Assembly: GCF_003719305.1 (NCBI RefSeq)
Contig: NZ_RARC01000013.1
Coordinates: 97,309-161,308, forward strand
Direction: 5' to 3'
DNA: 64,000 nucleotides
Source of the DNA: Mycolicibacterium stellerae
GTDB lineage: Bacteria > Actinomycetota > Actinomycetes > Mycobacteriales > Mycobacteriaceae
Shown piece by piece: positions 43,803-52,717 of the stretch. The notes beneath the pieces were generated by a model, which saw nothing but the letters and a program-made list of their open reading frames with translations, searched no databases and was not told the origin of the DNA. The position numbers were made by a program, and so were the translations under genes. Within the stretch, counting starts at the first letter, position 1. Every line of letters begins with the position of its first letter.

Positions 43803-43889
43803 CTCGCACCCACCTTCCCGCAAGCGATGGACTGGTTCCAGCACCGAACGTATGCCAGGCCGCCGGCGGTAGCTAGGCCGTCGAGGGTG

Positions 43890-43905
43890 GTAAAACGCCG
43901 TTTTC
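43890..43905. promoter_or_regulatory. Shared palindrome, site 1
   Basis: GTAAAACGCCGTTTTC contains the perfect AAAACG-C-CGTTTT palindrome. It sits upstream of the leftward SDR at 43802, in the 423-base divergent gap 43803-44225, which has no gene. It is the most symmetric member of a group of related elements at 44079, 51232, 55110, 55145 and 60689. Confidence 0.6.
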
Positions 43906-44078
43906 GCGCGCGGTGTTCGCCTGAGCTTGGGATCACACCGCCCTAGCCGTAAGGGCCCGGGGCACAATCGAGTTCAGTGTGCGCGGGCGCACACCTGGCT
44001 TTCGAAGAGTGCGACGCCTCACCCGCGGCCACTTGCTATTTCAACGTCGCTCATGCCGAGCGACAGGCGATTTCGGCT

Positions 44079-44092
44079 GGAACGGAGTTTTC
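44079..44092 (+). promoter_or_regulatory. Shared palindrome, site 2
   Basis: GGAACGGAGTTTTC, differing at one position from the copy upstream of yrbEA (GGAACGGCGTTTTC when read on the minus strand at 60689). It lies 134 bases before the LLM oxidoreductase start. Confidence 0.6.
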
Positions 44093-44225
44093 ACCGGGGT
44101 AGCAGCGCCGGAGGCAGGGGGGAGGTAGCCTCGGTCGAACGCTCCCGGGGCTGTCCCGCTCTGCGACGGCCTGAATCGTCGCGTCCGCAGGGCTTAGTCG
44201 CTACACTTCGACCAGAAAGGCGATC

Positions 44226-45176
44226 ATGCGCATCAGCCGCTTCTTTTCGCCGACAGTGACCTTGACCGACTACGTCGACCTGATCGTCGGCTGTGAAGCC
44301 GCCGGCTTCGATGGCGCATGGATCCCCGACGCAATGTCGTGGGATGCGCTCACGGTGTCGGCACTGGTCGGGGCGCGCACCTCGACGCTGCGGGTGGGCA
44401 CGGCAGTCGTCCCGGCATACCCGTCGCATCCGTTGACGCTCGCCGGCAAGGCGATGTCGACTCAGGCCGCGGCCGGTGGGCGGTTCACCTTGGGCTTGGG
44501 CACGTCGCATCAATTCGTCGTCGAACAAGTGTGGGGAATGTCCTTCGCTCGCCCCCGCCAATTCATGAGCGAGTACCTGGACATCCTGATACCGGCGATG
44601 CAGCAGGAACAGGTCGCGTTCCACGGCGAACAGCTGACTGGGGCACTGCCGCGAGCGTTGGTCCTGCCCGGTGTGCAGCCGCCGCCCGTCTTCTTGGCGG
44701 CTATGGGTCCAGCGATGCTGCGACTGGCCGGCGCCCACGCCGACGGCACGATCACCTGGTTGACCGGACCGCGCACGCTCGCCGATCACATCGTGCCGAC
44801 CATCACCACCGCCGCCGCGGAAGCCGGCCGCCCGGCACCGACGATCGTGGCCGGCTTGCCGGTTTGTGTGACCAACGACGTCGAGGACGCGCGCAAGCGT
44901 GCGGCGGTTGAATACCAGGTCTACGACAACTTCCCGTCCTATCGGGCCATGTTGGACCGCGAAGGTCACGCCGTCGCTGGTGACGTGGCGTTGATCGGCA
45001 GTGCCGCCCAGATCGCCGAGAGTGTGCACGGATTGCGCGAGGCTGGTGTCACGGAGATGTATGCCGAGATCTTCGGCACCGATGAGGAGATCGCTGCCAC
45101 GGTCGAGGTGCTGACCGGCCTGGCTCGCAGTCAGTCCGGCCCCAATGATGCTGCGCTGCTGAAGCATTCGCGCTAG
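44226..45176 (+). CDS. LLM-class (F420-dependent type) oxidoreductase
   Basis: A 316-residue luciferase-like oxidoreductase with MRISRFFSPTVTLTDY, DGAWIPDAMSWDAL, TAVVPAYPSHPLTLAGKA and GGRFTLGLGTSHQFVVEQVWG, a pattern common in actinobacterial F420-dependent enzymes. Its stop overlaps that of the convergent GntR gene by four bases. An AAAGG ribosome site precedes ATG 44226. Substrate not known. Confidence 0.84.
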   Translation: MRISRFFSPTVTLTDYVDLIVGCEAAGFDGAWIPDAMSWDALTVSALVGARTSTLRVGTAVVPAYPSHPLTLAGKAMSTQAAAGGRFTLGLGTSHQFVVEQVWGMSFARPRQFMSEYLDILIPAMQQEQVAFHGEQLTGALPRALVLPGVQPPPVFLAAMGPAMLRLAGAHADGTITWLTGPRTLADHIVPTITTAAAEAGRPAPTIVAGLPVCVTNDVEDARKRAAVEYQVYDNFPSYRAMLDREGHAVAGDVALIGSAAQIAESVHGLREAGVTEMYAEIFGTDEEIAATVEVLTGLARSQSGPNDAALLKHSR

Positions 45177-45958
45177 CGCGATGGTCGATGGGCTCGGTGG
45201 ATCGACAAGCGGTGCTCGTAGCGATCGGATGCGTGCACGGTGTGGGAGATCTCCAGCGGCCGTCCGTCGGCGTTGCGGTAAACGCGCTTCACGCGCAACG
45301 CCGCGCCACCGGCGACGGTGTGCAGGGCAGCGGCCCATTCATCGGTCAGGATGATGGCTGTAACCGTCTCCTCGGCGCTGGCGACGGGACCCTCCAACGC
45401 GCCAACAGCGGCGATGACGGTTCCCTGTGCGCGGCCCGTTGGGATTTTGTCCTCGCTGACCAGGCGTTCACCGATATCCGGGGGAACGATGATGTCGGTC
45501 ACCGCGAATGGGGCGTCGTCTACCCATCGGCGCACCCGCAACTGCGCCACCACAGGACTGTCCAATTCGAGGTCTGCGGCATGGGCCGGATCGCGCCGCA
45601 GATGCAGCGCGGTGATGACCTCCATCTCGGTTCCCGTCCACTCCTCCAGGTGCTCGATTGACCCCGTCGAACGTACGACCCGGCCGGTCTTGGGGCGTTC
45701 GGTCGGGTAGGTGCCTCGCCCTCGGACACGGTAGACCTGTCCGTCGGCGACGAGTTCCTGGAACGCGCGCCGTACCGTCTGACGCCCGAGCCTGTAGGCC
45801 TCCATCAACTCGGTGTCGGTCGGGAGTGCGGTGTCGGGTCCGTACCGTCCGGCCTGAATCTGTTCGGTGAGAAGCAATGCCAACTTGCGGTAACTGGGCA
45901 ATTCGGCGCTGCCGGGTAGGCGTGCCGTCGCGACGTCGGCGGGTAGCTCCGCAGTCAT
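45173..45958 (-). CDS. GntR/HutC-family transcriptional regulator
   Basis: A 261-residue GntR regulator with the winged helix LPSYRKLALLLTEQIQAGRY to TELMEAYRLGRQTVRRAFQE and VYRVRGRGTYP, followed by a UTRA ligand-binding domain (about 105-255, ending ADGRPLEISHTVHASDRYEH). It follows the zinc alcohol dehydrogenase by seven bases on the same strand and may respond to an intermediate of the local pathway. Its target is unknown; the shared palindrome at 43.9-60.7 kb is one candidate. Confidence 0.88.
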   Translation of the reverse strand: MTAELPADVATARLPGSAELPSYRKLALLLTEQIQAGRYGPDTALPTDTELMEAYRLGRQTVRRAFQELVADGQVYRVRGRGTYPTERPKTGRVVRSTGSIEHLEEWTGTEMEVITALHLRRDPAHAADLELDSPVVAQLRVRRWVDDAPFAVTDIIVPPDIGERLVSEDKIPTGRAQGTVIAAVGALEGPVASAEETVTAIILTDEWAAALHTVAGGAALRVKRVYRNADGRPLEISHTVHASDRYEHRLSIHRAHRPSR

Positions 45959-45965
45959 GGCACTG

Positions 45966-47072
45966 TCATGCGAACGTGATGACCTGGCGGAGCGTTCTGC
46001 CGTGGTGCAGGTCGTCCATGGCCTGGTTGAGCTCGTGAAGCCGGATGTGGCCGCTAATGAGCTTCTCGATGGGCAAGCGGCCCTCCTGATACATCAGGAC
46101 GTAGCCCGCGATGTCGTCGCGGGGAACGTTGGAGCCCATGTAGGAGCCGATGATGGAGCGCGCCTGTACGACGAGCTCGGTGGGCGCGATAGTGATCCTG
46201 GTGTCGGGATGCGGCAGTCCCACGGTGACCGTCCGTCCGCCCGGAGCGGTGAGCGAGATGGCTGTTTCGAGCGCCGGGCCGCTGCCCACGCAGTCGACGA
46301 CCACCGCGAACTTACGGCCGGATGCGGTCGCTTCCTGCGGTGTAAGGGCCTCGTGCAATCCGAGCTCACGGGCGATATCGAGCTTGGATGCAACGGTGTC
46401 GACGCCGACCACCGAATCGGCGCCGGACCCCAATGCCACCAGGGCGCCGGCCAGACCGACACCGCCGAGCCCGACGACGGCGACCGACTCGCCGGGTTGT
46501 AGGCGGCCCGCGTTGAGGATCGCGCCGCCCCCGGTGAGCACCGCGCATCCCAGGAGCGCAGCCACGTCGGAGGGAATCTCGTTGGGAATCGCGATGATTG
46601 AGTGCTGGTCGATCACGGCGTGGGTGGCGAAGGCCGACACGCCGCTCTGGTGGTCGAGGTCGGTGCCGTTGCGGTGCAGTCGCCGGCCGCCGCCGAGCAG
46701 CATCCCGTCGGCGTTCGCCTTGCTGCCTCGGCTACACAGCGACCAGCCGGGTGGGGTGCAGGACTCGCACTGGCCACAGCGCGGCATGAAGGTCATCACG
46801 ACCTTCTGTCCGACGGACAGGTCCACCACACCGTCGCCGAGTCGTTCGATGATGCCGCAGGCCTCGTGTCCGAGAACCGTGGGTACGTTGCACACCCGGT
46901 CGCCCGATACCCGCGAGAGGTCGGAGTGGCACACCCCGGCTGTCTCGATCCGCACCAGCACCTCGCCGTATCGGGGCGCGTCGAGTTCCACGGCGGCGAA
47001 TTCGATCGGCCGGCTCTCGCCCCAGGGCGGTGGCGCGCCGATGACGGTGAGTACTGCGGCTTCGATCTGCAC
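45966..47072 (-). CDS. Zinc-dependent alcohol dehydrogenase (class III-like MDR)
   Basis: A 368-residue MDR alcohol dehydrogenase. Zinc motifs are AGVCHSDLSRV and VLGHEACGIIERLG, with structural zinc cysteines CGQCESCTPPGWSLC, and VVGLGGVGLAGALVALG as cofactor loop. It oxidises an alcohol to an aldehyde for the aldehyde dehydrogenases nearby. ATG 47072 is preceded by an AGAGAGAAG stretch. It is divergent from the dehydrogenase at 47398. Confidence 0.9.
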   Translation of the reverse strand: MQIEAAVLTVIGAPPPWGESRPIEFAAVELDAPRYGEVLVRIETAGVCHSDLSRVSGDRVCNVPTVLGHEACGIIERLGDGVVDLSVGQKVVMTFMPRCGQCESCTPPGWSLCSRGSKANADGMLLGGGRRLHRNGTDLDHQSGVSAFATHAVIDQHSIIAIPNEIPSDVAALLGCAVLTGGGAILNAGRLQPGESVAVVGLGGVGLAGALVALGSGADSVVGVDTVASKLDIARELGLHEALTPQEATASGRKFAVVVDCVGSGPALETAISLTAPGGRTVTVGLPHPDTRITIAPTELVVQARSIIGSYMGSNVPRDDIAGYVLMYQEGRLPIEKLISGHIRLHELNQAMDDLHHGRTLRQVITFA

Positions 47073-47397
47073 TGCTTCTCTCTCGGGCCGAAGAAGGGGC
47101 GGCTATTTAGCGTCCGGCCAGGCTACAGCCCGTCGGCACCCGGCGTCAACGACCATGAATACGAGCTGAGGATCCGCGCAGACGGCGCTACCGCACCCCG
47201 ACGAGGAGCTCGTCGGCGATCGGTTCAGCCGGGTCGGTGCAGCTCAAGGGGTTGATAGCGGGCCGGGGATGACAGACGTGCGTGCCGGGGCGTATAAAGA
47301 GTCGTCACTTTCGCTCTACAGTTACAAACAGCCGCTTCTATCTCTCGCATTGCGGCCGCGGCGACCCTGCACTGCACGACAAACCCGAAGGAGTGTC

Positions 47398-48348
47398 ATG
47401 CCAGACCGGTTGACCTCGGACCCGACGACACTCTTCGTCGGCCTCGGCAGGATGGGCGCCCCGATGGCTCGGCGCTACGCCGAGACCCGTCCGACGCTGG
47501 TCCATGACTCCGACGACGCCGCCGTCGCGCGGACGGTATCCGACTCGCCGGCCGGACCGATGACGTCGTTGGATCAGATCCCGGCCAGCGTCGACACCGT
47601 CATCCTGATGCTTCCGCACAGCGGGATCGTGGAATCGGTGCTGCTGGGACCCGGAGGTCGGGGTGACGGTCTCTTCCGGCGGCTGAGCGAAGGCGCCCTG
47701 GTCATCGACATGGGATCATCGCGGCCGGCGAGCACTCGGGCGTTGGCGGACCACGCCGCGGATCTGGGCCTCGACTTCGTCGACGCGCCAGTCTCGGGCG
47801 GGGTTGCCAAGGCCGTCGACGGCACGTTGTCGATCATGATGGGCGGGGCCGACGGTGCACTAGACCGCGCCCAGCCGCACGTAACCCCTTTGGGCAGCCA
47901 GATATTCAGGCTCGGACCCAGCGGAGCCGGGCACTGCGCCAAGGTGCTCAACAACTGGCTGTCGGCGTGCAATCTGGCTGCGGCGGGTGAAATCCTTTGC
48001 ATCGCAGCCCAAGCCGGCATCGAACCCGCCGCCATGCTCGACACGCTCAACGGCTCCACCGGTCGCAACCAGGCGACCGAAGTCAAGTATCCGGCCCACG
48101 TCCTGACCGGCACCTACGGGTCGGGATTCGCATTCGACCTGATGGTCAAGGACCTCCGGACGGCCGACGAGGTCAAGCGTGGGCATAGCAGCTACACCCC
48201 GGTCTTGGATGCAGCGCTGGACGTGATCGAGAAGGCAGGCACCTTCCTTGGTGCCGGCGATCGTGACCACACGGAAGTGGCCAAGTTCTATCAGCACGAG
48301 AACGGGGTCGTGTTCGACGGCACCGAAACCCGCAAGGAGGCAATGTGA
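47398..48348 (+). CDS. Beta-hydroxyacid dehydrogenase (3-hydroxyisobutyrate dehydrogenase-like)
   Basis: A 316-residue beta-hydroxyacid dehydrogenase with VGLGRMGAPMARR, DAPVSGGVAKAVDGT, the lysine segment GHCAKVLNNWL and GFAFDLMVKDLRTA. Family members oxidise 3-hydroxyisobutyrate, tartronate semialdehyde or related acids. It is only a distant relative of the enzyme at 11288. AAGGAG precedes ATG 47398; the 43-codon in-frame extension lies in the promoter. The 325-base gap 47073-47397 holds only the divergent promoters. Confidence 0.87.
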   Translation: MPDRLTSDPTTLFVGLGRMGAPMARRYAETRPTLVHDSDDAAVARTVSDSPAGPMTSLDQIPASVDTVILMLPHSGIVESVLLGPGGRGDGLFRRLSEGALVIDMGSSRPASTRALADHAADLGLDFVDAPVSGGVAKAVDGTLSIMMGGADGALDRAQPHVTPLGSQIFRLGPSGAGHCAKVLNNWLSACNLAAAGEILCIAAQAGIEPAAMLDTLNGSTGRNQATEVKYPAHVLTGTYGSGFAFDLMVKDLRTADEVKRGHSSYTPVLDAALDVIEKAGTFLGAGDRDHTEVAKFYQHENGVVFDGTETRKEAM

Positions 48349-48755
48349 CCGCAGCCCAGGAGTACATCGACGAGATGGCCGCGACGAGGGGCTATGTGCT
48401 GGACTACCACAAGGTGATGGCACAGCACGACTTTCCGGTTCTGCAGGCGGCGAATGGATTGGTGGGCGCTGCCTACCTGAATCAGCGCACCCTGGACCGC
48501 AAGACCAAGGAGCTGATCTTCATCGTCAGCCTGACGGTGATGCGGGCGTCCAAGGGGCACATTCAGAGTCACATCCGCGTTGCGCTCGAGCTCGGTGTGA
48601 GCGCGACCGAGATCCTCGAGGCCATCGAGATCTCGCTGCCCGAGGCGGGCATCGTCGCGTTCCAAGCCGGACTCGAGGCGTGGCGCGAGGTCGTCGGTGC
48701 CGACGGGCTCGAGCCGAGTGTCGCGGTGCACCAGGGTGGTTCGGGCACGGACTGA
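48345..48755 (+). CDS. AhpD/carboxymuconolactone decarboxylase-like protein without the cysteine pair
   Basis: A 136-residue CMD-family helical protein: FPVLQAANGLVGAAYLNQ, DRKTKELIFIVSLTVMRASKG and HIQSHIRVALELGVSATEI. The CxxC redox pair of AhpD is absent (RASKGHIQSH at that place), so it is closer to decarboxylase or uncharacterised members. GTG 48345 overlaps the upstream stop by four bases, so it is coupled. An MBL gene follows. Confidence 0.78.
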   Translation: MTAAQEYIDEMAATRGYVLDYHKVMAQHDFPVLQAANGLVGAAYLNQRTLDRKTKELIFIVSLTVMRASKGHIQSHIRVALELGVSATEILEAIEISLPEAGIVAFQAGLEAWREVVGADGLEPSVAVHQGGSGTD

Positions 48756-48765
48756 GTACGTGGCG

Positions 48766-49617
48766 ATGTCGATGCCGCCTGCAGAGGAGTTGGCTTCCGA
48801 CCGCGACGACGACTACACCGTCTGGATCATCAAGTACGGCACCAGGCAGACTACGCGACGCGAACTGTTCCTGAACTACGATCTCTACGGGGAGCCCGAT
48901 GCCCCGGCGACGATGGACTACTTCTTCTGGGTGGCACGCAACCGGCACCGCACCGTCGTCATCGACACCGGATTCTCTGAACGGGCCGCAATCGCGCGCG
49001 GGCGCAGCATGATCCAGCATCCAGTCGACGCCCTGGCCAGCATCGGAGTCGAAGCGCGCGACGTCGATGCGGTCGTGCTGACTCATGCTCACTACGACCA
49101 CATCGGCAATGCCGGGCTGTTCGGCGACGCCACGCTACTGATGGCGCGCCGGGAGATGGAGTTCTGGGCCTCGTCAGTGGCGCAGAAGCGGTTGTTCGCT
49201 GCCTACACCGAGCAAGACGAGCTCGACGCGTTGGCGGCGGCACGCCGGCGTGGACGGCTCGAACTGTTCGACGGCTCGATCGACGTTGCGCCCGGCATCG
49301 AGGCGCTGGAACTCGGCGGTCATACACCAGGGATGAGCGTGGTGACCGTACGTACCAACGCGGGCACGGTGCTGCTGGCGTCTGACACCATGCATCTGTA
49401 CGAACAGTACGAACGCGAGATGCCGTTCTCCGGCGTCACCGATCTCGCGGGCATGTACCTCTGCTACGCGACCATTCGCTCGATGCTCGATCAGGGTGTG
49501 AGCCATCTCGTGGCCGGCCACGATCCGATCACGTTGAGTCGATTCACGCCAAGCAACGTTCTGCCCGGGCTGGCCGCAACTATCGGCACGACGACGACGG
49601 CCGTCCCCGCCGATTAG
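48766..49617 (+). CDS. MBL-fold hydrolase (lactonase-like)
   Basis: A 283-residue metallo-beta-lactamase-fold protein with LTHAHYDHIGNAG as the main metal motif, GHTPGMSVV and LLASDTMHLYE, and a final VAGHDP. The subgroup includes N-acyl-homoserine lactonases and other lactone hydrolases; a pathway lactone is the more likely target here. Start is uncertain among 48760 (GTG), 48766 and 48772; none has a strong ribosome site. It closes the dehydrogenase-CMD-MBL run. Confidence 0.83.
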   Translation: MSMPPAEELASDRDDDYTVWIIKYGTRQTTRRELFLNYDLYGEPDAPATMDYFFWVARNRHRTVVIDTGFSERAAIARGRSMIQHPVDALASIGVEARDVDAVVLTHAHYDHIGNAGLFGDATLLMARREMEFWASSVAQKRLFAAYTEQDELDALAAARRRGRLELFDGSIDVAPGIEALELGGHTPGMSVVTVRTNAGTVLLASDTMHLYEQYEREMPFSGVTDLAGMYLCYATIRSMLDQGVSHLVAGHDPITLSRFTPSNVLPGLAATIGTTTTAVPAD

Positions 49618-49637
49618 CCGAGCAGGGGTTGGGCAGC

Positions 49638-51116
49638 TCAGCGCATGACGAAGGGGTTCCCCACGGCAGCACCGGTATTGATCCACACCGTCTTGTTCTC
49701 GAGATACTCTTCGATGGCCCCGATGCCGTTCTCGCGACCCAGCCCGGAGTCCTTGAAACCGCCGAAGGGCGCCATGTAACTGACGGCGCGATAGGTGTTC
49801 ACCCACACCGTTCCCGACGTGATGCGATCGGCCATTCTGAAGGCCCGCCCGATGTCGGTGGTCCAGACTCCCGCGCCAAGCCCAAAGCGCACGTCGTTGG
49901 CGAGCTCGACGGCCGCGTCCTCGTCGGAGAACGGAATCACGGCAAGCACCGGTCCGAACACCTCCTCCTGAGCAATGCGCATCCCGTTGTCGACGCCGGT
50001 GAAGATCGTTGGCTCGACGAACCAGCCCTGGCCGCACTCGGGGCGATCGGCAGCGCCGCCGCCAAGTGCGACCGCTGCACCTTCTCGCTGTGCGATGTCG
50101 ACGTAGTCGAGTACCTTCGCGTATTGCGCACGCGTGGTGATCGGACCGACTTCGGTCGAGTCGCTCATCGGGTCGCCCATCCGCGCCGGGCGAGCCAGAT
50201 CGACTAGGGTACTTACGAATTCGTCATGGATGCTGTGCTGCACCAGCAGCCGTGACCCGGCGATACAGGTCTGGCCGGTGGCGGCGAAGATGCCGGAGAC
50301 GACACCGTTGGCGGCGGCCTCCAGGTCGGCGTCGGCGAAGACGATGTTGGGTGACTTGCCGCCCAGTTCGAGGGCGACGTGCTTGAAGCCACGCGCGGCC
50401 GCTTCGTTGATCACGCGTCCGGTCACGTCGGAACCGGTGAAGCTGATCTTGCGCACCAACGGATGCTCGACGAGCGGCGTGCCCACGTCCTTGCCGAAAC
50501 CGGTGACGACGTTGACCACTCCCCGTGGGAGGCCGGCCTCGTGCAGGAGTTCGACGAGTTCGATCGTGGAGGCCGAGGTGTACTCCGACGGCTTGATCAC
50601 CACGGTGCACCCAGCGGCCAAGGCCGGCGCAAGCTTCCAGCCCAGAAGCATCAGCGGGCTGTTCCATGGGGTGATGATCGCGACCACGCCAACGGGCTTC
50701 TTCTGGGTGTAGACGAAATAGCCCTTCTTGTCGAGCGGCACCACCGTGCCCTCGATCTTGTCGGCCAGTCCGCCGAAGTAGTAGAACCACTGCGGCAGGT
50801 AGGTCAACTGGCCGTACATCTCGGCGAACAACTTGCCGTTGTCTCGAACCTCGATCTCGGCCAGGCGGCGAGCGTTGTCGGCGATGACGTCGCCGAGTCG
50901 GCGCATCAGGGCGCCGCGTTCGCTGGCGGTCAGCTGCGGCCATGGCCCGTCGCTGAAAGCGTCGTGCGCGGCTCTCACCGCCCGGTCGACGTCGGCGGCA
51001 TCGCCCTGAGCCACCCGCGCCCATGGCGCGCCGGTGTAGGGGTTTTCGCTCTCGAAGTACGAGCCGGTGGCCGGTTCGGCGGCCGCGCCGTCGATGAACA
51101 TGTTGTATGGCTTCAT
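49638..51116 (-). CDS. NAD(P)-dependent aldehyde dehydrogenase
   Basis: A 492-residue aldehyde dehydrogenase. General base Glu250 is in LELGGKSPN and nucleophile Cys284 in GQTCIAGSR; TPWNSPLMLLGWK is the cofactor segment. It closely parallels the enzyme at 34260 over the whole length, for example GQLTYLPQWFYYFGGLADK. It is divergent from the MBL gene at 51304, sharing the promoter gap that holds the GGAGCGGCGTTTTC element. Confidence 0.92.
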   Translation of the reverse strand: MKPYNMFIDGAAAEPATGSYFESENPYTGAPWARVAQGDAADVDRAVRAAHDAFSDGPWPQLTASERGALMRRLGDVIADNARRLAEIEVRDNGKLFAEMYGQLTYLPQWFYYFGGLADKIEGTVVPLDKKGYFVYTQKKPVGVVAIITPWNSPLMLLGWKLAPALAAGCTVVIKPSEYTSASTIELVELLHEAGLPRGVVNVVTGFGKDVGTPLVEHPLVRKISFTGSDVTGRVINEAAARGFKHVALELGGKSPNIVFADADLEAAANGVVSGIFAATGQTCIAGSRLLVQHSIHDEFVSTLVDLARPARMGDPMSDSTEVGPITTRAQYAKVLDYVDIAQREGAAVALGGGAADRPECGQGWFVEPTIFTGVDNGMRIAQEEVFGPVLAVIPFSDEDAAVELANDVRFGLGAGVWTTDIGRAFRMADRITSGTVWVNTYRAVSYMAPFGGFKDSGLGRENGIGAIEEYLENKTVWINTGAAVGNPFVMR

Positions 51117-51231
51117 GATCGGTCCTATCTATCGACGGTGCGGCAGTTCCGACGGATACCGTCGGTGGCCGACCGTCCATCGTGACCCAGTGAGTGCCCT
51201 CGGCGCGACTACCTGAGCCGAATCTGGACGC

Positions 51232-51245
51232 GGAGCGGCGTTTTC
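51232..51245 (+). promoter_or_regulatory. Shared palindrome, site 3
   Basis: GGAGCGGCGTTTTC, one mismatch from GGAACGGCGTTTTC, followed like site 2 by ACC. It lies in the 187-base divergent gap between the aldehyde dehydrogenase and the MBL gene, where it could control both. Confidence 0.6.
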
Positions 51246-51292
51246 ACCATAGAGCCCGCATATGGATGCCGAACGACTGGTGCGGTTCGGCC

Positions 51293-51298
51293 TAAGAT
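51293..51298 (+). promoter_or_regulatory. -10 box of a probable leaderless transcript
   Basis: TAAGAT ends five bases before the GTG at 51304, the distance at which transcription would start on the start codon itself. No ribosome site precedes that GTG, which agrees with leaderless translation. Confidence 0.45.
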
Positions 51299-51303
51299 GT
51301 GTC

Positions 51304-52098
51304 GTGAGAATCGGAGGGCTGACCGTCGAGCCGGTCTACGACGGAATGGGCTGGGAGCCGGCGCGCGAGTTTCTCGACCGACCCGGCGATCCGGACCCGT
51401 GGTCGTGCCACCCCGAACTTCACGACGAGCGGGGCAACCTCGACTTCACCCTCGGCGGCTTCCTGGTGCGCACCGGTGAGCGCACGATCCTGATCGACGC
51501 CGGCGTCGGCGCGGTGAACAGCGAGAAGTACCGCGGCGGCCAGTTCCTGGAGAGCCTTCGCGAACTGGGGGCGAACCCCGAGGACGTCACCGACGTGCTC
51601 TTCACCCACCTGCACTTCGACCACGTCGGATGGGCGACGCAGAAGGGTGAGATCGTCTTTCCCAACGCCACCCATCGTGTGCACGCTGCGGACTGGGCCT
51701 ACTTCATAGAGTGCGCCGATCCCAATCCAGGTGCGTGGCGCAAGCTTTCGCCGCTCACCGACCGTCTGGAGCTCTTCGACGCCGACACCACCATTGCCAC
51801 CGGTGTCGACACCTTGCACGCCCCCGGGCATACCCCCGGATCGACCATCGTCGTCGTCTCCAGTGACGATCAGCGCATGTTCGTGCTCGGCGACGTGGCG
51901 CACTGCACTTTCGAGCTGACCGACCCGACGTGGGAGGCGGTCTACGACCTCGACCGCACCGCGGCCCGAGGGGTTCGCGAGCGGCTCGCACACCAACTCA
52001 CCGACCAACCCGACGTCATCGCCGGCGGTCACTTCTCCGGTCTACGGTTCGGCCGATTGGTCACCGTCGACCAGGAGCGCAGATTCGCATTCCTCTAG
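51304..52098 (+). CDS. MBL-fold hydrolase
   Basis: A 264-residue metallo-beta-lactamase-fold protein with FTHLHFDHVGWAT, HAPGHTPGSTIVV, VLGDVAHCTFE and GGHFSGLRFGRL. It belongs to the quorum-lactonase/parathion hydrolase-like group. The start is taken as GTG 51304 (protein starts VRIGGLTVEPVYDG), supported by a -10 box just upstream; an ATG at 51262 would add 14 residues rich in promoter sequence. It is convergent with another CMD-family gene, the second MBL-CMD neighbourhood in this window. Confidence 0.83.
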   Translation: MRIGGLTVEPVYDGMGWEPAREFLDRPGDPDPWSCHPELHDERGNLDFTLGGFLVRTGERTILIDAGVGAVNSEKYRGGQFLESLRELGANPEDVTDVLFTHLHFDHVGWATQKGEIVFPNATHRVHAADWAYFIECADPNPGAWRKLSPLTDRLELFDADTTIATGVDTLHAPGHTPGSTIVVVSSDDQRMFVLGDVAHCTFELTDPTWEAVYDLDRTAARGVRERLAHQLTDQPDVIAGGHFSGLRFGRLVTVDQERRFAFL

Positions 52099-52103
52099 CG
52101 CTG

Positions 52104-52643
52104 TCAGTCGACCGGCAGCGGATCGGCCGCGAGGTACTGCTGGTAGTCGTCCTCGAGGTCGATGTCGAAGGACGTCAGCAGGCGGGTGACCCCGCAGTAG
52201 TGGCACACCGTGAAGACGAGGTCGACGAGCTCGTCGGGCTCGAAGATCCCCGCGAGGCGGTCGACGGTTGCCGCGGCGACTCCCGGCCCGGTGGACGCCT
52301 CGCGAGCGGCGTCGATGACCGCCGCCGTGCGTTCGTCGCGGGCCGTCCCGTTGCCCTTGATCGCGGCAATGTCGGCCTCGGTGACGCCGACGGCCCGTCC
52401 TGTCTTGAGGTGATGGGCCCACTCGTAGGGTGCGCGTGCCTCCCATCCCACTGTCAGACAGGCGATTTCGCGGATGCGCCCGTCGAGGCGGCTGTGCTTG
52501 ATGAGGTGCGCACCGAGTGCCGACAGCGCATGGGTCAGACCGGGACTGTGTACTAGAACCCCGGCGAGGTTGGACGGGTAGCGGAGCAGACCGCGGTGGA
52601 CTTCTGGAAGGTCGGCTTGATCGACATAGGTCATTCGCGCCAT
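52104..52643 (-). CDS. Carboxymuconolactone decarboxylase-family protein
   Basis: A 179-residue CMD/AhpD-like helical protein: LSALGAHLIKHSRLDGRIREIACLTVGWEARAPYEWAHH and GVTEADIAAIKG. The AhpD cysteine pair is absent; APYEWAHH supplies acid and histidine residues instead, as in many uncharacterised actinobacterial members. ATG 52643 follows AAGAGGGG. It is downstream of the TetR gene by 74 bases on the same strand and may be under its control. Confidence 0.8.
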   Translation of the reverse strand: MARMTYVDQADLPEVHRGLLRYPSNLAGVLVHSPGLTHALSALGAHLIKHSRLDGRIREIACLTVGWEARAPYEWAHHLKTGRAVGVTEADIAAIKGNGTARDERTAAVIDAAREASTGPGVAAATVDRLAGIFEPDELVDLVFTVCHYCGVTRLLTSFDIDLEDDYQQYLAADPLPVD

Positions 52644-52717
52644 GGTGTTCCCCTCTTCGTGCTGTCGTGGATTCCGTTCCGTGCTCGCAGGCTGCGAGCG
52701 TGGAGTCGAGGGCGGGA

